From an uncultured Croceitalea sp. (GTDB taxonomy: Bacteria > Bacteroidota > Bacteroidia > Flavobacteriales > Flavobacteriaceae), in assembly GCA_937926215.1 (NCBI GenBank), contig CALEYA010000046.1, positions 1-46,492 on the forward strand: a stretch of DNA of 46,492 bases, written 5' to 3'. Of this stretch, positions 28,356 to 38,776 are shown one piece after another. The translations under genes and the position numbers were made by a program. Within the stretch, counting starts at the first letter, position 1. Each line of letters starts with the position of its first letter. A model generated the notes under the pieces. That model ran no database searches. It saw only the letters and a list, made by a program, of their open reading frames with translations, and was not told where the DNA came from.

Positions 28356-29331
28356 AAATAGAAGTAGCCTTTTTCTCTAGAATAGCATCAATAATCATGG
28401 GCGCATGTATCCGGGAATTCTCTATAAACCATTTGTGGGTTTCCATACCACCGCAAATAACCCCAGCGAGGAAAAGTCCATTAATATTACTCTCCATAGT
28501 ACTTGGATCATAATTAGGCAGTTTTTTTTCATCCTTGGATAACTGGATGCCCAATTGCTCCAAGAAGGTAAAATCCGGTTGATAGCCCGTAAGGGCCAAT
28601 ACAAAATCATTGGGAACACGTTGGATTCCGGATGGGGTATCCATCAAGATTTCGTGGGTTTTGATTTCCGTAATAGTACTATTGTAATAGGCGGTAATGC
28701 TGCCTTCCTCAATCCTATTGATAATATCTGGGCGTACCCAATATTTTACCCGTTTCCCCACTTCGGGACCCCTGATGATGAGACTGACCTCGGCTCCCTT
28801 ACGCCAACATTCCAAGGCGGCATCTATAGCGGAATTGCTGGCCCCAACGATGGCCACTTTTTGACCGGCATAAAAATGGGGGTCTTTGTAATAGTGGGAT
28901 ACTTTGGGCAAATCCTCGCCGGGAACATCCAAAAGATTGGGTAAATCATAAAAACCCGTGGCAAGGACCACATTTTCTGTACTGTAGCTTGTCTTGGACG
29001 TTTTTACTTCAAAGCTTCCCGATGCGTTGGAAATTCCCTTGACCTTTTCAAAGAGATGGATGTTCAATTTGTTTGCGGTAACAATCCTTCGGTAGTATTC
29101 CAATGCCTCATCCCGTTTGGGCTTGGCTTCTTTGCTTATGAACGGAATGCCATCAATCTCCAATTTTTCCGAAGAGGAGAAGAACTGCATGTTCGTAGGG
29201 TAGTTAAAGAGGGAATTGACAATAGGGCCTTTCTCTAAAATAACATAGGAAAGCCCTTTTTTTTGAGCCTCCAAACCACAGGCAATGCCAATGGGCCCGC
29301 CACCTACTATTACAACATCCAGTACTTCCAT
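28348..29331 (-). CDS. YpdA/BdrA-like putative bacillithiol disulfide reductase
   Basis: VVIVGGGPIGIACGLEAQKKGLSYVILEKG, FSSSEKLEIDGIPF, second dinucleotide motif VAIVGASNSAIDAALE. Confidence 0.88.
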   Translation of the reverse strand: MEVLDVVIVGGGPIGIACGLEAQKKGLSYVILEKGPIVNSLFNYPTNMQFFSSSEKLEIDGIPFISKEAKPKRDEALEYYRRIVTANKLNIHLFEKVKGISNASGSFEVKTSKTSYSTENVVLATGFYDLPNLLDVPGEDLPKVSHYYKDPHFYAGQKVAIVGASNSAIDAALECWRKGAEVSLIIRGPEVGKRVKYWVRPDIINRIEEGSITAYYNSTITEIKTHEILMDTPSGIQRVPNDFVLALTGYQPDFTFLEQLGIQLSKDEKKLPNYDPSTMESNINGLFLAGVICGGMETHKWFIENSRIHAPMIIDAILEKKATSISK

Positions 29332-29333
29332 AA

Positions 29334-29993
29334 TTAGGCCGTAATTGCTTTAAGTTCTTTGATGGTTTGGGTTGGATTATCGCTTTTAAATACAAAACTT
29401 CCGGCAACCAAAACGTCGGCTCCGGCTTCAACAAGTCGTTTCGCGTTTTTGGAAGAAACACCACCATCTATTTCAATTAGGGTAGTAGCTTCTTTTTTGG
29501 TGATGATCGCTTTGAGGTCCCTTACTTTGTTGTAGGTGTTCTCAATAAAGGATTGCCCACCAAAACCAGGGTTTACGCTCATTAAGCAAACCACATCGAT
29601 ATCTTGGATACAATCTTCCAATAACTGCACCGAAGTATGCGGATTAAGGGCTACCCCGGTAAGCATACCCTCATTACGAATGGCTTGAAGCGTCCTATGG
29701 AGGTGCGTACACGCCTCATAGTGCACTGTAAGTACTTTGGCACCCAAGTCCGCAAAAGTCTTGATATAACGGTCGGGATCTACAATCATCAAATGCACAT
29801 CCAAAGGTTTGGTAGCATGTTCTGAAATTGCTTTTACCACAGGCATGCCATACGATATGTTTGGAACGAATACACCATCCATCACATCAATATGGTGCCA
29901 GTCCGCCGTGCTTTGGTTTACCATTTCCACATCACGTTGTAGATTCCCAAAATCTGCTGCCAATAGTGATGGTGCAATCTTTACCGTACCCAT
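29334..29993 (-). CDS. rpe: Ribulose-phosphate 3-epimerase
   Basis: APSLLAADFGNL, HIDVMDGVFVPNISYG, VNPGFGGQSFI, EIDGGV. Confidence 0.95.
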   Translation of the reverse strand: MGTVKIAPSLLAADFGNLQRDVEMVNQSTADWHHIDVMDGVFVPNISYGMPVVKAISEHATKPLDVHLMIVDPDRYIKTFADLGAKVLTVHYEACTHLHRTLQAIRNEGMLTGVALNPHTSVQLLEDCIQDIDVVCLMSVNPGFGGQSFIENTYNKVRDLKAIITKKEATTLIEIDGGVSSKNAKRLVEAGADVLVAGSFVFKSDNPTQTIKELKAITA

Positions 29994-30016
29994 TTATCTT
30001 ATTTTTTTAGACGCTA

Positions 30017-30024
30017 CAAAAGTA
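30017..30024 (-). promoter_or_regulatory. TACTTTTG -7 element upstream of rpe
   Basis: CAAAAGTA on +; TAnnTTTG on -; about 24 nt from the ATG. Confidence 0.45.
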
Positions 30025-30043
30025 CGGAATAGAACAGATACCC

Positions 30044-30502
30044 TTATACGCTTTTGTAGCGTTGTCTTAATCCTTCGTAGAGGACAATGCTCACTGCATT
30101 TGCTAGGTTTAAACTACGGATGTGTTCACTATACATAGGAATTTTGTATAGATCTTTATTGTTTTCCGTCATAGTGGAAGATAGGCCAACGGACTCTTTT
30201 CCAAAGACTAGGAATATATCATCCTCAAAAGGAATTTTCCAATGGTTTTTGGTTGCATGACTGGAAAAATAAACAAGATTTTTATCGGAATGTTTGATCA
30301 TAAATTCTGCAAGGTCTTCATAAATGAAAACAGAGAGGTGCTGCCAATAATCCAATCCGGCTCTTTTTAGTCTTGAATCGGTTAATTCAAACCCGAACGG
30401 TTTAATTAAATGTAAGTGAGAACCTGAGGCAAGGCATAACCTTCCAATATTACCGGTATTATTGGGTATTTCCGGCTCTACAAGAACAACGTTAAAAGCC
30501 AT
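30044..30502 (-). CDS. trmL: tRNA (cytidine(34)-2'-O)-methyltransferase
   Basis: NVVLVEPEIPNNTGNIGRLC, LVFGKESVGL, SLNLANAVSIVLYE (SPOUT). Confidence 0.92.
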   Translation of the reverse strand: MAFNVVLVEPEIPNNTGNIGRLCLASGSHLHLIKPFGFELTDSRLKRAGLDYWQHLSVFIYEDLAEFMIKHSDKNLVYFSSHATKNHWKIPFEDDIFLVFGKESVGLSSTMTENNKDLYKIPMYSEHIRSLNLANAVSIVLYEGLRQRYKSV

Positions 30503-30724
30503 TTAACTTTCTTTTGATTTTAGATGAAGATACAACTGCTCTACCTTTTCCCTGGCCCACGGTGTTCTTCGTAAGAATTTTAAGCTCGACTTTATGGACG
30601 GGTCGCTTTTAAAGCAGTTGATATTGATTTGATTGGCCAAGTAGTCCCAAGAATAGGCCTCCGTAAGCTCTTCTAAGATAGTTGCTAATGTAACCCCGTG
30701 CAAAGGATTGTTGGCTTGTTCCAT
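30503..30724 (-). CDS. VF530/DUF2132 family small protein
   Basis: [62 protein letters not shown]. Confidence 0.88.
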   Translation of the reverse strand: MEQANNPLHGVTLATILEELTEAYSWDYLANQININCFKSDPSIKSSLKFLRRTPWAREKVEQLYLHLKSKES

Positions 30725-30800
30725 GATTCTGGGTTAAGAGTGAACAGATTAATACCTAAATGGTGTTGTACTAAATGAACCTTAAGGTTATAAAATGAAA

Positions 30801-30825
30801 AAACTCCGGTAATCAGCCGGAGTTT
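30801..30825 (-). terminator. Terminator of rpoD
   Basis: AAACTCCGG / CCGGAGTTT 9-bp stem, T-run on the minus strand. Confidence 0.8.
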
Positions 30826-30936
30826 ATTCATCAATCAAAAAACGAACAGTCATGATAAACTGTTGTAGTGTACTAAATTACAATTTTCCTGCCAAAAAAA
30901 CAATTTAAGGTTTATTTAACTGTAATTTATTGGATA

Positions 30937-31800
30937 TTAACCCAAATATGTCTTCAAAATCTTACTCCTAGAAGTATGCTTTAACCTACGGATTGCTTTT
31001 TCTTTAATCTGACGTACGCGTTCCCTTGTTAAATCAAAAGTCTCCCCTATTTCTTCCAAGGTCATGGAATGTTGCCCTGCAAGGCCAAAGTACAAACGAA
31101 TGACATCTGCCTCCCTTGGGGTCAAGGTTTCCAAGGCACGCTCAATTTCGGTACGTAAGGATTCGTGTAAAAGTTCCTTATCAGGATTTGGCGATTCACC
31201 GCTTCGTAATACATCATATAAATTGGAATCCTCACCATCAATTAGCGGAGCGTCCATAGATACATGGCGACCGGAGTTTTTAAGGGATTGTTTTACGTCC
31301 TCTACGGTCATGTCCAATTCTTTTGCAATTTCTTCGGCAGAAGGCATACGTTCGTGTGCTTGCTCCAAAAATGCAAAAGTCTTATTGATTTTATTGATAG
31401 ACCCAATCTTGTTCAACGGCAATCGCACAATACGGGATTGCTCTGCCAAGGCTTGCAAAATGGATTGACGAATCCACCAAACGGCATAGGAGATAAATTT
31501 AAATCCCCTAGTTTCATCAAAACGTTGTGCTGCTTTAATAAGACCAAGATTACCTTCATTGATCAAATCCGGTAAGGTTAACCCTTGGTTTTGGTATTGC
31601 TTGGCCACGGAGACCACGAACCTTAAGTTGGCTTTGGTCAGTTTTTCCAATGCAATTTGATCACCTGCCTTTATACGCTGTGCCAACTCCACTTCCTCAT
31701 CCGCAGTAATCAAATCTACCTTTCCAATTTCCTGCAAATACTTGTCTAAAGATGCGGTTTCCCTATTGGTTACCTGTTTTGTAATCTTAAGTTGTCTCAT
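30937..31800 (-). CDS. rpoD: Primary sigma factor RpoD/SigA
   Basis: [46 protein letters not shown] and region 4 [22 protein letters not shown]. Confidence 0.95.
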   Translation of the reverse strand: MRQLKITKQVTNRETASLDKYLQEIGKVDLITADEEVELAQRIKAGDQIALEKLTKANLRFVVSVAKQYQNQGLTLPDLINEGNLGLIKAAQRFDETRGFKFISYAVWWIRQSILQALAEQSRIVRLPLNKIGSINKINKTFAFLEQAHERMPSAEEIAKELDMTVEDVKQSLKNSGRHVSMDAPLIDGEDSNLYDVLRSGESPNPDKELLHESLRTEIERALETLTPREADVIRLYFGLAGQHSMTLEEIGETFDLTRERVRQIKEKAIRRLKHTSRSKILKTYLG

Positions 31801-31914
31801 CTAAATTTCTCCTTCAAAATTAAATTTTAGAGCATGTGCTCATATACTTATACGTAATAAAACGTAAAAAGTTACAATTTGGTAAAATTAGTTGGGATTA
31901 TTTTTTGTAACTAA

Positions 31915-31950
31915 AAAGCCCCTGTAGGCAAATTTGCGTACAAGGGCTTT
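31915..31950 (-). terminator. Terminator of pnp
   Basis: On -: AAAGCCCTTGTA ... TACAGGGGCTTT stem with nested GCAAATTTGC, followed by TTAG. Confidence 0.65.
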
Positions 31951-31972
31951 CTATTTTTAATGGGAATTGGTG

Positions 31973-34192
31973 TTAATCCCTTCTTGGTTTTCTATCGCGA
32001 CTGTCCCTTCCACCACGACGATCATTACCTCTACGATCGTTACTTCTTGGCGGACGTTCTACATAACCTTCCGGTTTGGGTAACAACGCTTTTCTAGATA
32101 CTTTATCCTTACGGGTCCTGGCATCTAAACCAAAGTATTTCACATCAAAGACATCACCCATGTTTACCACATCCGAAACATTTTCGGTGCGTTCCCATGC
32201 CAATTCCGATACGTGGAGCAATACTTCGTTCCCCGGGGCGTCCATGTATTCCACGACCGCACCAAAGTCTAGCATCTTAATTACCTTTACCTCATAAACA
32301 CTGCCAACCTCAGGCTTAAATAAGATAGAATCTATCTTTGCCATTACGGCATCGATACCTTTACTACCTACACCTAAAATTTCAACAATACCTTCTTCAG
32401 TAACTGGATCTTCGTTGATAACGATAGTCGTTTCAGTTTCCTTTTGCATTTCCTGAATCACTTTTCCTCCAGGTCCGATCAACGCTCCAATAAATTCATT
32501 AGGAATACGTCTTGATACCATTGTTGGTGCATGCTCTTTTACGTCTGGGTTTGGAGCTGCAATAGTATCCGTAAGTTTTTCCAGAATATGCAAACGACCT
32601 TCTTTGGCCTGTATTAAGGCATTTACCAAAATTTCGTAAGAAAGTCCTTTTACTTTTATATCCATTTGACAGGCGGTGATACCTTCTGCCGTTCCGGTTA
32701 CTTTAAAATCCATATCCCCAAGGTGATCTTCATCTCCCAAAATATCGGACAATACAGCATATTTACCGGAATCTGCATCGGAAATCAATCCCATGGCAAT
32801 ACCGGAAACCGGTTTCTTTAGTTGTACCCCTGCATCCATCAATGCCATGGTCCCGGAACAAACCGTTGCCATAGAAGAAGAACCGTTGGATTCCAATACT
32901 TCGGAAACCACACGTACAGTGTACGGACAGTCTTCTGGGACCATTCCTTTTAAGGCACGTTGCGCCAAGTTTCCGTGACCGACTTCCCTACGGGATGTTC
33001 CACGGATAGGTCGTGCTTCACCCGTTGAAAATGGGGGAAAGTTATAATGCAAGTAGAAACGCTCTTCCCCTTCAAAGGAAGGCATATCTATTTGGTTGGC
33101 TTCCCTTGAAGTTCCCAAGGTTACCGTTGCCAAGGCTTGGGTTTCCCCACGTGTAAAGATGGCAGAACCGTGTGTAGAGGGTAAATAATCTACCTCACAC
33201 CAGATAGGTCTGATCTCATCCGTCTTACGGCCATCCAAACGTAATCCTTCATTTAAGGTTAGGTCACGGACAGCGGCTTTCTCGGCCTTATAGAAATACT
33301 TGGAAATCAATCCGCTGTATTCTTCTTGCTCTTCCTCGCTGAAAGAAGCGATGATATCTTCTTTTATTTCTGAAAAAGCGGCACTACGTTCGTGTTTTGC
33401 AGAGCCTGCTTTTGCTACGGCATATACTTTATCGTACGCAAGGTCATGTACCTTTTTGGCCAATTCCTCGTCTTCACGTTCCGGCTCATACTCACGTACT
33501 TCTTTTCTGCCAAACGCTTCTGCCAAACGCATTTGCGCGGCACATTGTTCTTTGATCGCCTCATGGGCAAATTTGATGGCTTCCGTCATTTCCTCTTCGG
33601 AAATTTCATCCATCTCACCTTCTACCATCATTACAGAATCTGCAGAGGCACCGATCATCATATCGATATCGGACTCTAGCAATTGCGCCCTGGTAGGATT
33701 AATAACGAATTCCCCGTTTACACGACCCACCCTAGCTTCGGAAATGGCGCATTCAAAAGGAAAATCGGACAATTGGATGGCTGCTGAAGCGGCTAAACCT
33801 GCCATGGCATCCGGCATAACGTCCTCGTCATGGGACATTAATTGGATCATCACCTGGGTTTCAGAATGGTAATCCTTTGGGAAAAGCGGACGTAAAACAC
33901 GGTCCACCAAGCGCATGGTCAATACCTCACCATCGCTAGGTCTTGCCTCCCTTTTGAAAAAACCACCGGGATATCTACCCGCAGCGGCAAATTTTTCGCG
34001 ATAGTCTACCGTAAGTGGAAGAAAATCAACATCACTTTGTTTGTAGTTGGATACTACCGTACATAATAACATGCACTTTCCAGATTGGACAACAACAGAA
34101 CCATGTGCCTGTTTTGCCAATTTTCCGGTTTCGATAGAGATTTCCCTACCATCACCTAGGTCTATGACCTCTTTAAAAGTTTTTGGAATCAT
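31973..34192 (-). CDS. pnp: Polyribonucleotide nucleotidyltransferase
   Basis: RNase PH repeats, KH ([10 protein letters not shown]) and S1 domains, basic [15 protein letters not shown] tail. Confidence 0.95.
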   Translation of the reverse strand: MIPKTFKEVIDLGDGREISIETGKLAKQAHGSVVVQSGKCMLLCTVVSNYKQSDVDFLPLTVDYREKFAAAGRYPGGFFKREARPSDGEVLTMRLVDRVLRPLFPKDYHSETQVMIQLMSHDEDVMPDAMAGLAASAAIQLSDFPFECAISEARVGRVNGEFVINPTRAQLLESDIDMMIGASADSVMMVEGEMDEISEEEMTEAIKFAHEAIKEQCAAQMRLAEAFGRKEVREYEPEREDEELAKKVHDLAYDKVYAVAKAGSAKHERSAAFSEIKEDIIASFSEEEQEEYSGLISKYFYKAEKAAVRDLTLNEGLRLDGRKTDEIRPIWCEVDYLPSTHGSAIFTRGETQALATVTLGTSREANQIDMPSFEGEERFYLHYNFPPFSTGEARPIRGTSRREVGHGNLAQRALKGMVPEDCPYTVRVVSEVLESNGSSSMATVCSGTMALMDAGVQLKKPVSGIAMGLISDADSGKYAVLSDILGDEDHLGDMDFKVTGTAEGITACQMDIKVKGLSYEILVNALIQAKEGRLHILEKLTDTIAAPNPDVKEHAPTMVSRRIPNEFIGALIGPGGKVIQEMQKETETTIVINEDPVTEEGIVEILGVGSKGIDAVMAKIDSILFKPEVGSVYEVKVIKMLDFGAVVEYMDAPGNEVLLHVSELAWERTENVSDVVNMGDVFDVKYFGLDARTRKDKVSRKALLPKPEGYVERPPRSNDRRGNDRRGGRDSRDRKPRRD

Positions 34193-34386
34193 AAAATTGT
34201 TTCTTGTCTTTGTCCGTAATTGGAAAAGACGTGTTAAACATTTGGTCTACCGCCATCCGGACGGTCGGGTTGTGTTGTTGTGTGTGCGCAAGGCACTGAC
34301 CAATGAAAAACTGAATGTAGCTTTTTGTTTGCCCCAAAATAGTTTGAGGACTTTATAAAATGCCAAAACTGAATTTGGCGTAAAAA

Positions 34387-34409
34387 TATGGGAGCCAAAG
34401 GCTCCCATA
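34387..34409 (-). terminator. Terminator of rpsO
   Basis: Perfect 10-bp stem TATGGGAGCC / GGCTCCCATA, 3-nt loop, T-run on minus strand. Confidence 0.85.
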
Positions 34410-34412
34410 ATC

Positions 34413-34682
34413 TTATTTTCTAATACCAAGATCTTTGATCAAAGTACGGTACTTTGCTATATCTTTTTTCTTTAAATAATCCAATAAAGAACGACGCTTA
34501 CCTACCAAACGTACTAAAGAACGCTCTGTGTTGTAATCTTTGTGATTCCTTTTTAGATGTGTTGTTAAATGGTTGATGCGATGCGTGAACAGCGCAACTT
34601 GACCCTCTGTGGAGCCAGTGTTCCCTTCGGAACCGCCGTATTTCTTGAAAATATCGGCTTTCACTTCTTTGCTTAAATACAT
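34413..34682 (-). CDS. rpsO: 30S ribosomal protein S15
   Basis: GSTEGQVALFTHRINHLTTHLKRNHKDYNTERSLVRLVGKRRSLLDYLKK. Confidence 0.97.
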   Translation of the reverse strand: MYLSKEVKADIFKKYGGSEGNTGSTEGQVALFTHRINHLTTHLKRNHKDYNTERSLVRLVGKRRSLLDYLKKKDIAKYRTLIKDLGIRK

Positions 34683-34736
34683 TCCAATATTGTTTTAAAT
34701 GATTTTTATGTATCTGACTGTCTTTCAATCAGGCCG

Positions 34737-34744
34737 CAAAGATA
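34737..34744 (-). promoter_or_regulatory. TATCTTTG -7 element upstream of rpsO
   Basis: CAAAGATA on +. Confidence 0.45.
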
Positions 34745-34923
34745 CTTCGTTTTCTTGAAAGAAAAAATAACACCCCAAATTAAACCTTTTGTATCCTTTT
34801 TAGGTCATAGTAAGCAAACGTTTGAAATTGTTTACCGGTAAGCATAAATAAAGACCTACCAAAAATCGGTCTTTAACCATGAAAGCCAAAATGGCCAAGT
34901 CGAATACCTTAAAATTTTAAAAG

Positions 34924-35802
34924 ATGAAAAAGAATAGAAACCTATGGAGTAAGAACCTGTGGCTATTAGCCGGAATTATGTTACTGGGAGCATGTAGTAA
35001 CGAGGAAGATGAAGCGGCCCCGCTTGACATTCCCCCCACGGATGCCGTAATCACGACGGCTGAACTGCAAATAAGCGATGAATCCGAAATGATTTCAGAA
35101 GAAGTGGGCACTATAGCGGAAGATTTGTACAGTGCCGATCAAATTATGGCGCTTTCCAATGCAACCTACCGATCGGACTACTTGCCGGATTGTGTGGAAA
35201 TAACTACCGTGTTGACGGATACAGCCAGGGAAAAAACCATTGACTTTGGGGAAGGATGCGAATTGCGGAACGGCAATGTACTTTCTGGTACTATTGTAAT
35301 GAGTTACGCTAGGGATATGTCCATGGCACAAGTGACCATCACCGTGGATTTGCAGGATTTTACCTTTAACGATGTTGCCGTTGAAGGGGGAATAAGCATT
35401 GTTCGTATGCGCAGCAACCCCAATGGAAATCCACAGGCTGTGGCCAATGCCAATTTTGATGCCACTTGGCCCGATGGGGAGACAGCATCCTTTTCTGGGA
35501 CAAGGACCCGGGAATGGATCGAAGGTTTTGGAAACGGTTTTTGGAGGGACAACGTTTTCTTGATTACAGGGAATAGAACTTTTGTCAGTAAGGCAGGAAA
35601 TACCTTTACCAAGGAAATCACCAGCCCTTTACGAAGGGAACTATCGTGTCGGTTTATTGTGAGCGGTGTATTGGAAATCAGCCGATTTGATAACACGGCT
35701 TCCTTGGATTTTGGCGATGGAAGTTGTGACGCCAAGGGAATATTGACCAAACCGGATGGAACAATGGAAGAAGTTTTCTTGAGAAGGTTTTTGAACAACT
35801 GA
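34924..35802 (+). CDS. Hypothetical lipoprotein
   Basis: Lipobox LLGACSNEED; no family recognised. Confidence 0.75.
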   Translation: MKKNRNLWSKNLWLLAGIMLLGACSNEEDEAAPLDIPPTDAVITTAELQISDESEMISEEVGTIAEDLYSADQIMALSNATYRSDYLPDCVEITTVLTDTAREKTIDFGEGCELRNGNVLSGTIVMSYARDMSMAQVTITVDLQDFTFNDVAVEGGISIVRMRSNPNGNPQAVANANFDATWPDGETASFSGTRTREWIEGFGNGFWRDNVFLITGNRTFVSKAGNTFTKEITSPLRRELSCRFIVSGVLEISRFDNTASLDFGDGSCDAKGILTKPDGTMEEVFLRRFLNN

Positions 35803-35869
35803 AGGCCAAGGAAACCTAGAGGATTTACATGTCGATTGCCGGTCAGCTAATGATTGGCAATTGCCTTTT

Positions 35870-36397
35870 CTAAAAAGCACAGTTATCAGGCAAGGGTTGT
35901 TGATCGGCAAGGTCCGAAGCAAAACCAGCAGCTGCGTCAACCGTTTGAAATCCGTTGGAGACGGAACCTTTCATGACTTTTGTTCCATAGCCCGTCGTAT
36001 TCATATGGCCCCTCACATATACCTCTGTATCTTCTTGAATGGAAACGGAGCCCCCGGAACGGGTAAAAGGTTGTTCGTTTACATGGCTATGGGCCAAAAT
36101 TCTTCGGTACAATAAGCTGCCATCGGCATCCAAAACTTCCCACCAATCGGCGTATTGGTCACAACCGGTATCCGGACTTGAAAGGGTTACGCTAAAGGTA
36201 TAATTGCCTTCACTACCGCTCGTACTTACTGCGGTCACCACGGCAAAGCCTTCTTCCGTTGCTGACGTCGTTTCTTCTTCCTCTTCTTGGATTATAGTGT
36301 TGGTATCGGTATTTGTATCGCTGGAACTACAGAAGGTGAATGAACCAAGGACCAAAAAAATGGGGAGAACTAAAATATAAATCGAGGGGCGTTTCAT
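35870..36397 (-). CDS. Hypothetical lipoprotein
   Basis: N-terminal hydrophobic segment followed by FCSSSDTNTDTN; low-complexity E/T linker. Confidence 0.7.
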   Translation of the reverse strand: MKRPSIYILVLPIFLVLGSFTFCSSSDTNTDTNTIIQEEEEETTSATEEGFAVVTAVSTSGSEGNYTFSVTLSSPDTGCDQYADWWEVLDADGSLLYRRILAHSHVNEQPFTRSGGSVSIQEDTEVYVRGHMNTTGYGTKVMKGSVSNGFQTVDAAAGFASDLADQQPLPDNCAF

Positions 36398-36767
36398 GCT
36401 GTTTTTTGCTTCAAATTACTAAATATCCACAAATGAAGGTATCACGACACCTAGATTTGGCAGAGATTTAATACAACTCATCCTTGTTTTCCGGGTAAAA
36501 AATTTGAACAAACCTAGTTTCCTTGGTATATCTTAATCCGCCGTTATTTCAACAAACCGATTCCTTGCTTTCAAAAATCGGACCCAGCCCTCGCCATGAC
36601 CTTAAAAACTTTTCAAAATAGCATCGTTTTCAGTGCTTTTCAAAAGAAGTCTTACGTCCATTGTCTAAAAGCGCAGCGGTCTTTTGTCATTAACCGGGCA
36701 CTACAGATAAATAATACGTCATTGGAAACGCTAAGACCCACAAAGAAATAGGTACTTGGGTAGCCGT

Positions 36768-37634
36768 CTATACCTCGCTTCTAACGGGTTGGTTCTGAAT
36801 CAAATCGATATACAAATTGACCTTTCTTTTTAAATCACGTCTATGGGTAATAAAGTCTAAAAAGCCGTGTTCCTTTACAAATTCCGAAGTCTGAAAATCG
36901 TCGGGAAGTTCCTTGCCCGTAGTATCTTTCACTACACGTGGACCGGCAAAACCGATCAATGCCCCCGGCTCCGATATATTGATATCCCCCAACATAGCAT
37001 AAGATGCCGTGGTGCCACCCGTAGTGGGGTCGGTACATAAAGAAATATACGGTAGTTTGGCCTCTGCCAACTGCGCCAACTTTGCGGAAGTCTTGGCCAA
37101 CTGCATCAAAGAAAGGGCGGCTTCCATCATACGGGCCCCACCAGATTTGGAAATCATTAAAAAGGGCACTTTCTTCTTTTTGGCCATATCAATCGCCCTA
37201 GCGATTTTTTCACCAACTACACTTCCCATAGACCCACCAATAAAGCTAAAGTCCATACAGGCGATGACCAAATCCTTGCCCATGGATTTACCAATGGCTG
37301 TCCGTACGGCATCGTTGAGGCCGGTTTTGGCTTTGGCAGCTTTTAAGCGATCGGAATATTTCTTGGTGTCCACAAATTTCAAGGGGTCTTTGGACGTTAG
37401 CTTTTCATCCAATTCCTTGAAGGTATTGTCATCAAAAAGAATCTCAAAATATTCTTTGCTCCCAATACGTACGTGGTAGTCATCTTCTGGACTTACGTAA
37501 AAGTTTTTGGCCAAATCTTCAGATTCCACAATTTTACCCGTGGGGGATTTGTACCACAAACCTTTGGGTGTGTCTTTCTTTTCCTCAGTAGCGGTTTGTA
37601 TTCCCTTTTCTTTTCTTTTGAACCAAGCTGTCAT
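36768..37634 (-). CDS. accD: Acetyl-CoA carboxylase carboxyltransferase subunit beta
   Basis: [73 protein letters not shown]. Confidence 0.95.
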   Translation of the reverse strand: MTAWFKRKEKGIQTATEEKKDTPKGLWYKSPTGKIVESEDLAKNFYVSPEDDYHVRIGSKEYFEILFDDNTFKELDEKLTSKDPLKFVDTKKYSDRLKAAKAKTGLNDAVRTAIGKSMGKDLVIACMDFSFIGGSMGSVVGEKIARAIDMAKKKKVPFLMISKSGGARMMEAALSLMQLAKTSAKLAQLAEAKLPYISLCTDPTTGGTTASYAMLGDINISEPGALIGFAGPRVVKDTTGKELPDDFQTSEFVKEHGFLDFITHRRDLKRKVNLYIDLIQNQPVRSEV

Positions 37635-37652
37635 AAAACTGGGGGATTTTGG

Positions 37653-38720
37653 TTAAAGCGTATTGATGTTGTTCAAATCTTCAAAAGCCTTCTTTAAACG
37701 TTCTACAAAGGTTTTTTCACCTTCGCGTAACCAAACCCGTGGGTCGTAAAATTTCTTGTTCGGAGAATCGGCACCATCTGGATTTCCGATTTGCGCTTTC
37801 AAATAGTCTTGCTTATTGCCCATATAATCTCGTATTCCGGACATAAAGGCATATTGCAAATCGGTATCGATGTTCATTTTGATCACCCCGTATCCAATAG
37901 CTTCCCTAATTTCTTCTACTGTGGAACCGGAACCGCCATGGAAAACGAAATCAATGTGGTTGTGTTCTACACCATATTTTTCAGAAACGAATTCTTGAGA
38001 ATTCTTCAAGATTTTTGGGGTAAGGCTAACATTACCGGGTTTATACACCCCATGTACATTACCAAAAGCCGCTGCAACGGTAAATTTTGGACTTACCTTG
38101 GAAAGCTCCTCATAGGCATAAGCCACTTCTTCTGGCTGTGTGTATAGTTTGGAACTGTCCACATCTGTATTGTCCACACCATCTTCTTCACCACCGGTGA
38201 CACCTAATTCAATTTCTAGGGTCATGCCCATTTTGGACATGCGCTCCAAATAGTTTTTACAGATTTCTATGTTCTCTTCAATAGGTTCCTCAGACAAATC
38301 TATCATGTGGGAACTGTACAACGGTTTTCCGGTTGCCTTAAAATGGGCCTCACTGGCATCCAAAAGGCCATCTATCCATGGCAACAATTTCTTAGCGCAA
38401 TGGTCCGTGTGCAAAATTACGGTCGCCCCATAGGCCTCTGCCATTTCATGCACATGTTTGGCACCGGCAACGGCGCCTAAAATTGCGGCATTTTGGTTTT
38501 CATTGGAAAGTCCTTTACCCGCGTTGAACTGCGCCCCACCATTAGAAAATTGAATGATGACAGGAGAATTAAGTGCAGCGGCAGTTTCTAAAACGCCATT
38601 AATGGTGTTGGAACCAATAACGTTTACGGCCGGCAATGCAAACCCTTTTTCTTTCGCAAAATTGAATATAGCTTGTACTTCATCGCCAGTAGCAACACCC
38701 GGCTTAATATTGTGAGACAT
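37653..38720 (-). CDS. fbaA: Class II fructose-bisphosphate aldolase
   Basis: AVNVIGSNTINGVLE, TDHCAKK, ELGVTGGEEDGVDN, FHGGSGS; start MSHNIKPG at 38720. Confidence 0.95.
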   Translation of the reverse strand: MSHNIKPGVATGDEVQAIFNFAKEKGFALPAVNVIGSNTINGVLETAAALNSPVIIQFSNGGAQFNAGKGLSNENQNAAILGAVAGAKHVHEMAEAYGATVILHTDHCAKKLLPWIDGLLDASEAHFKATGKPLYSSHMIDLSEEPIEENIEICKNYLERMSKMGMTLEIELGVTGGEEDGVDNTDVDSSKLYTQPEEVAYAYEELSKVSPKFTVAAAFGNVHGVYKPGNVSLTPKILKNSQEFVSEKYGVEHNHIDFVFHGGSGSTVEEIREAIGYGVIKMNIDTDLQYAFMSGIRDYMGNKQDYLKAQIGNPDGADSPNKKFYDPRVWLREGEKTFVERLKKAFEDLNNINTL

Positions 38721-38753
38721 GATTGTTGTCGGTTTATGGTTTAAATCAAGCAA

Positions 38754-38761
38754 CAAAAGTA
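38754..38761 (-). promoter_or_regulatory. TACTTTTG -7 element upstream of fbaA
   Basis: CAAAAGTA on +, 34 nt upstream of the ATG, inside the over-extended ORF. Confidence 0.45.
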
Positions 38762-38776
38762 ATAAAATAATTAGGC

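Noticed and set aside
31831-31842. GAGCATGTGCTC inverted repeat upstream of rpoD
   Set aside because: Only a 5-bp stem and no second copy found; too weak to claim an operator.
33300-33872. 190-aa plus-strand ORF inside pnp
   Set aside because: Ser-rich antisense shadow of a strongly supported pnp gene.
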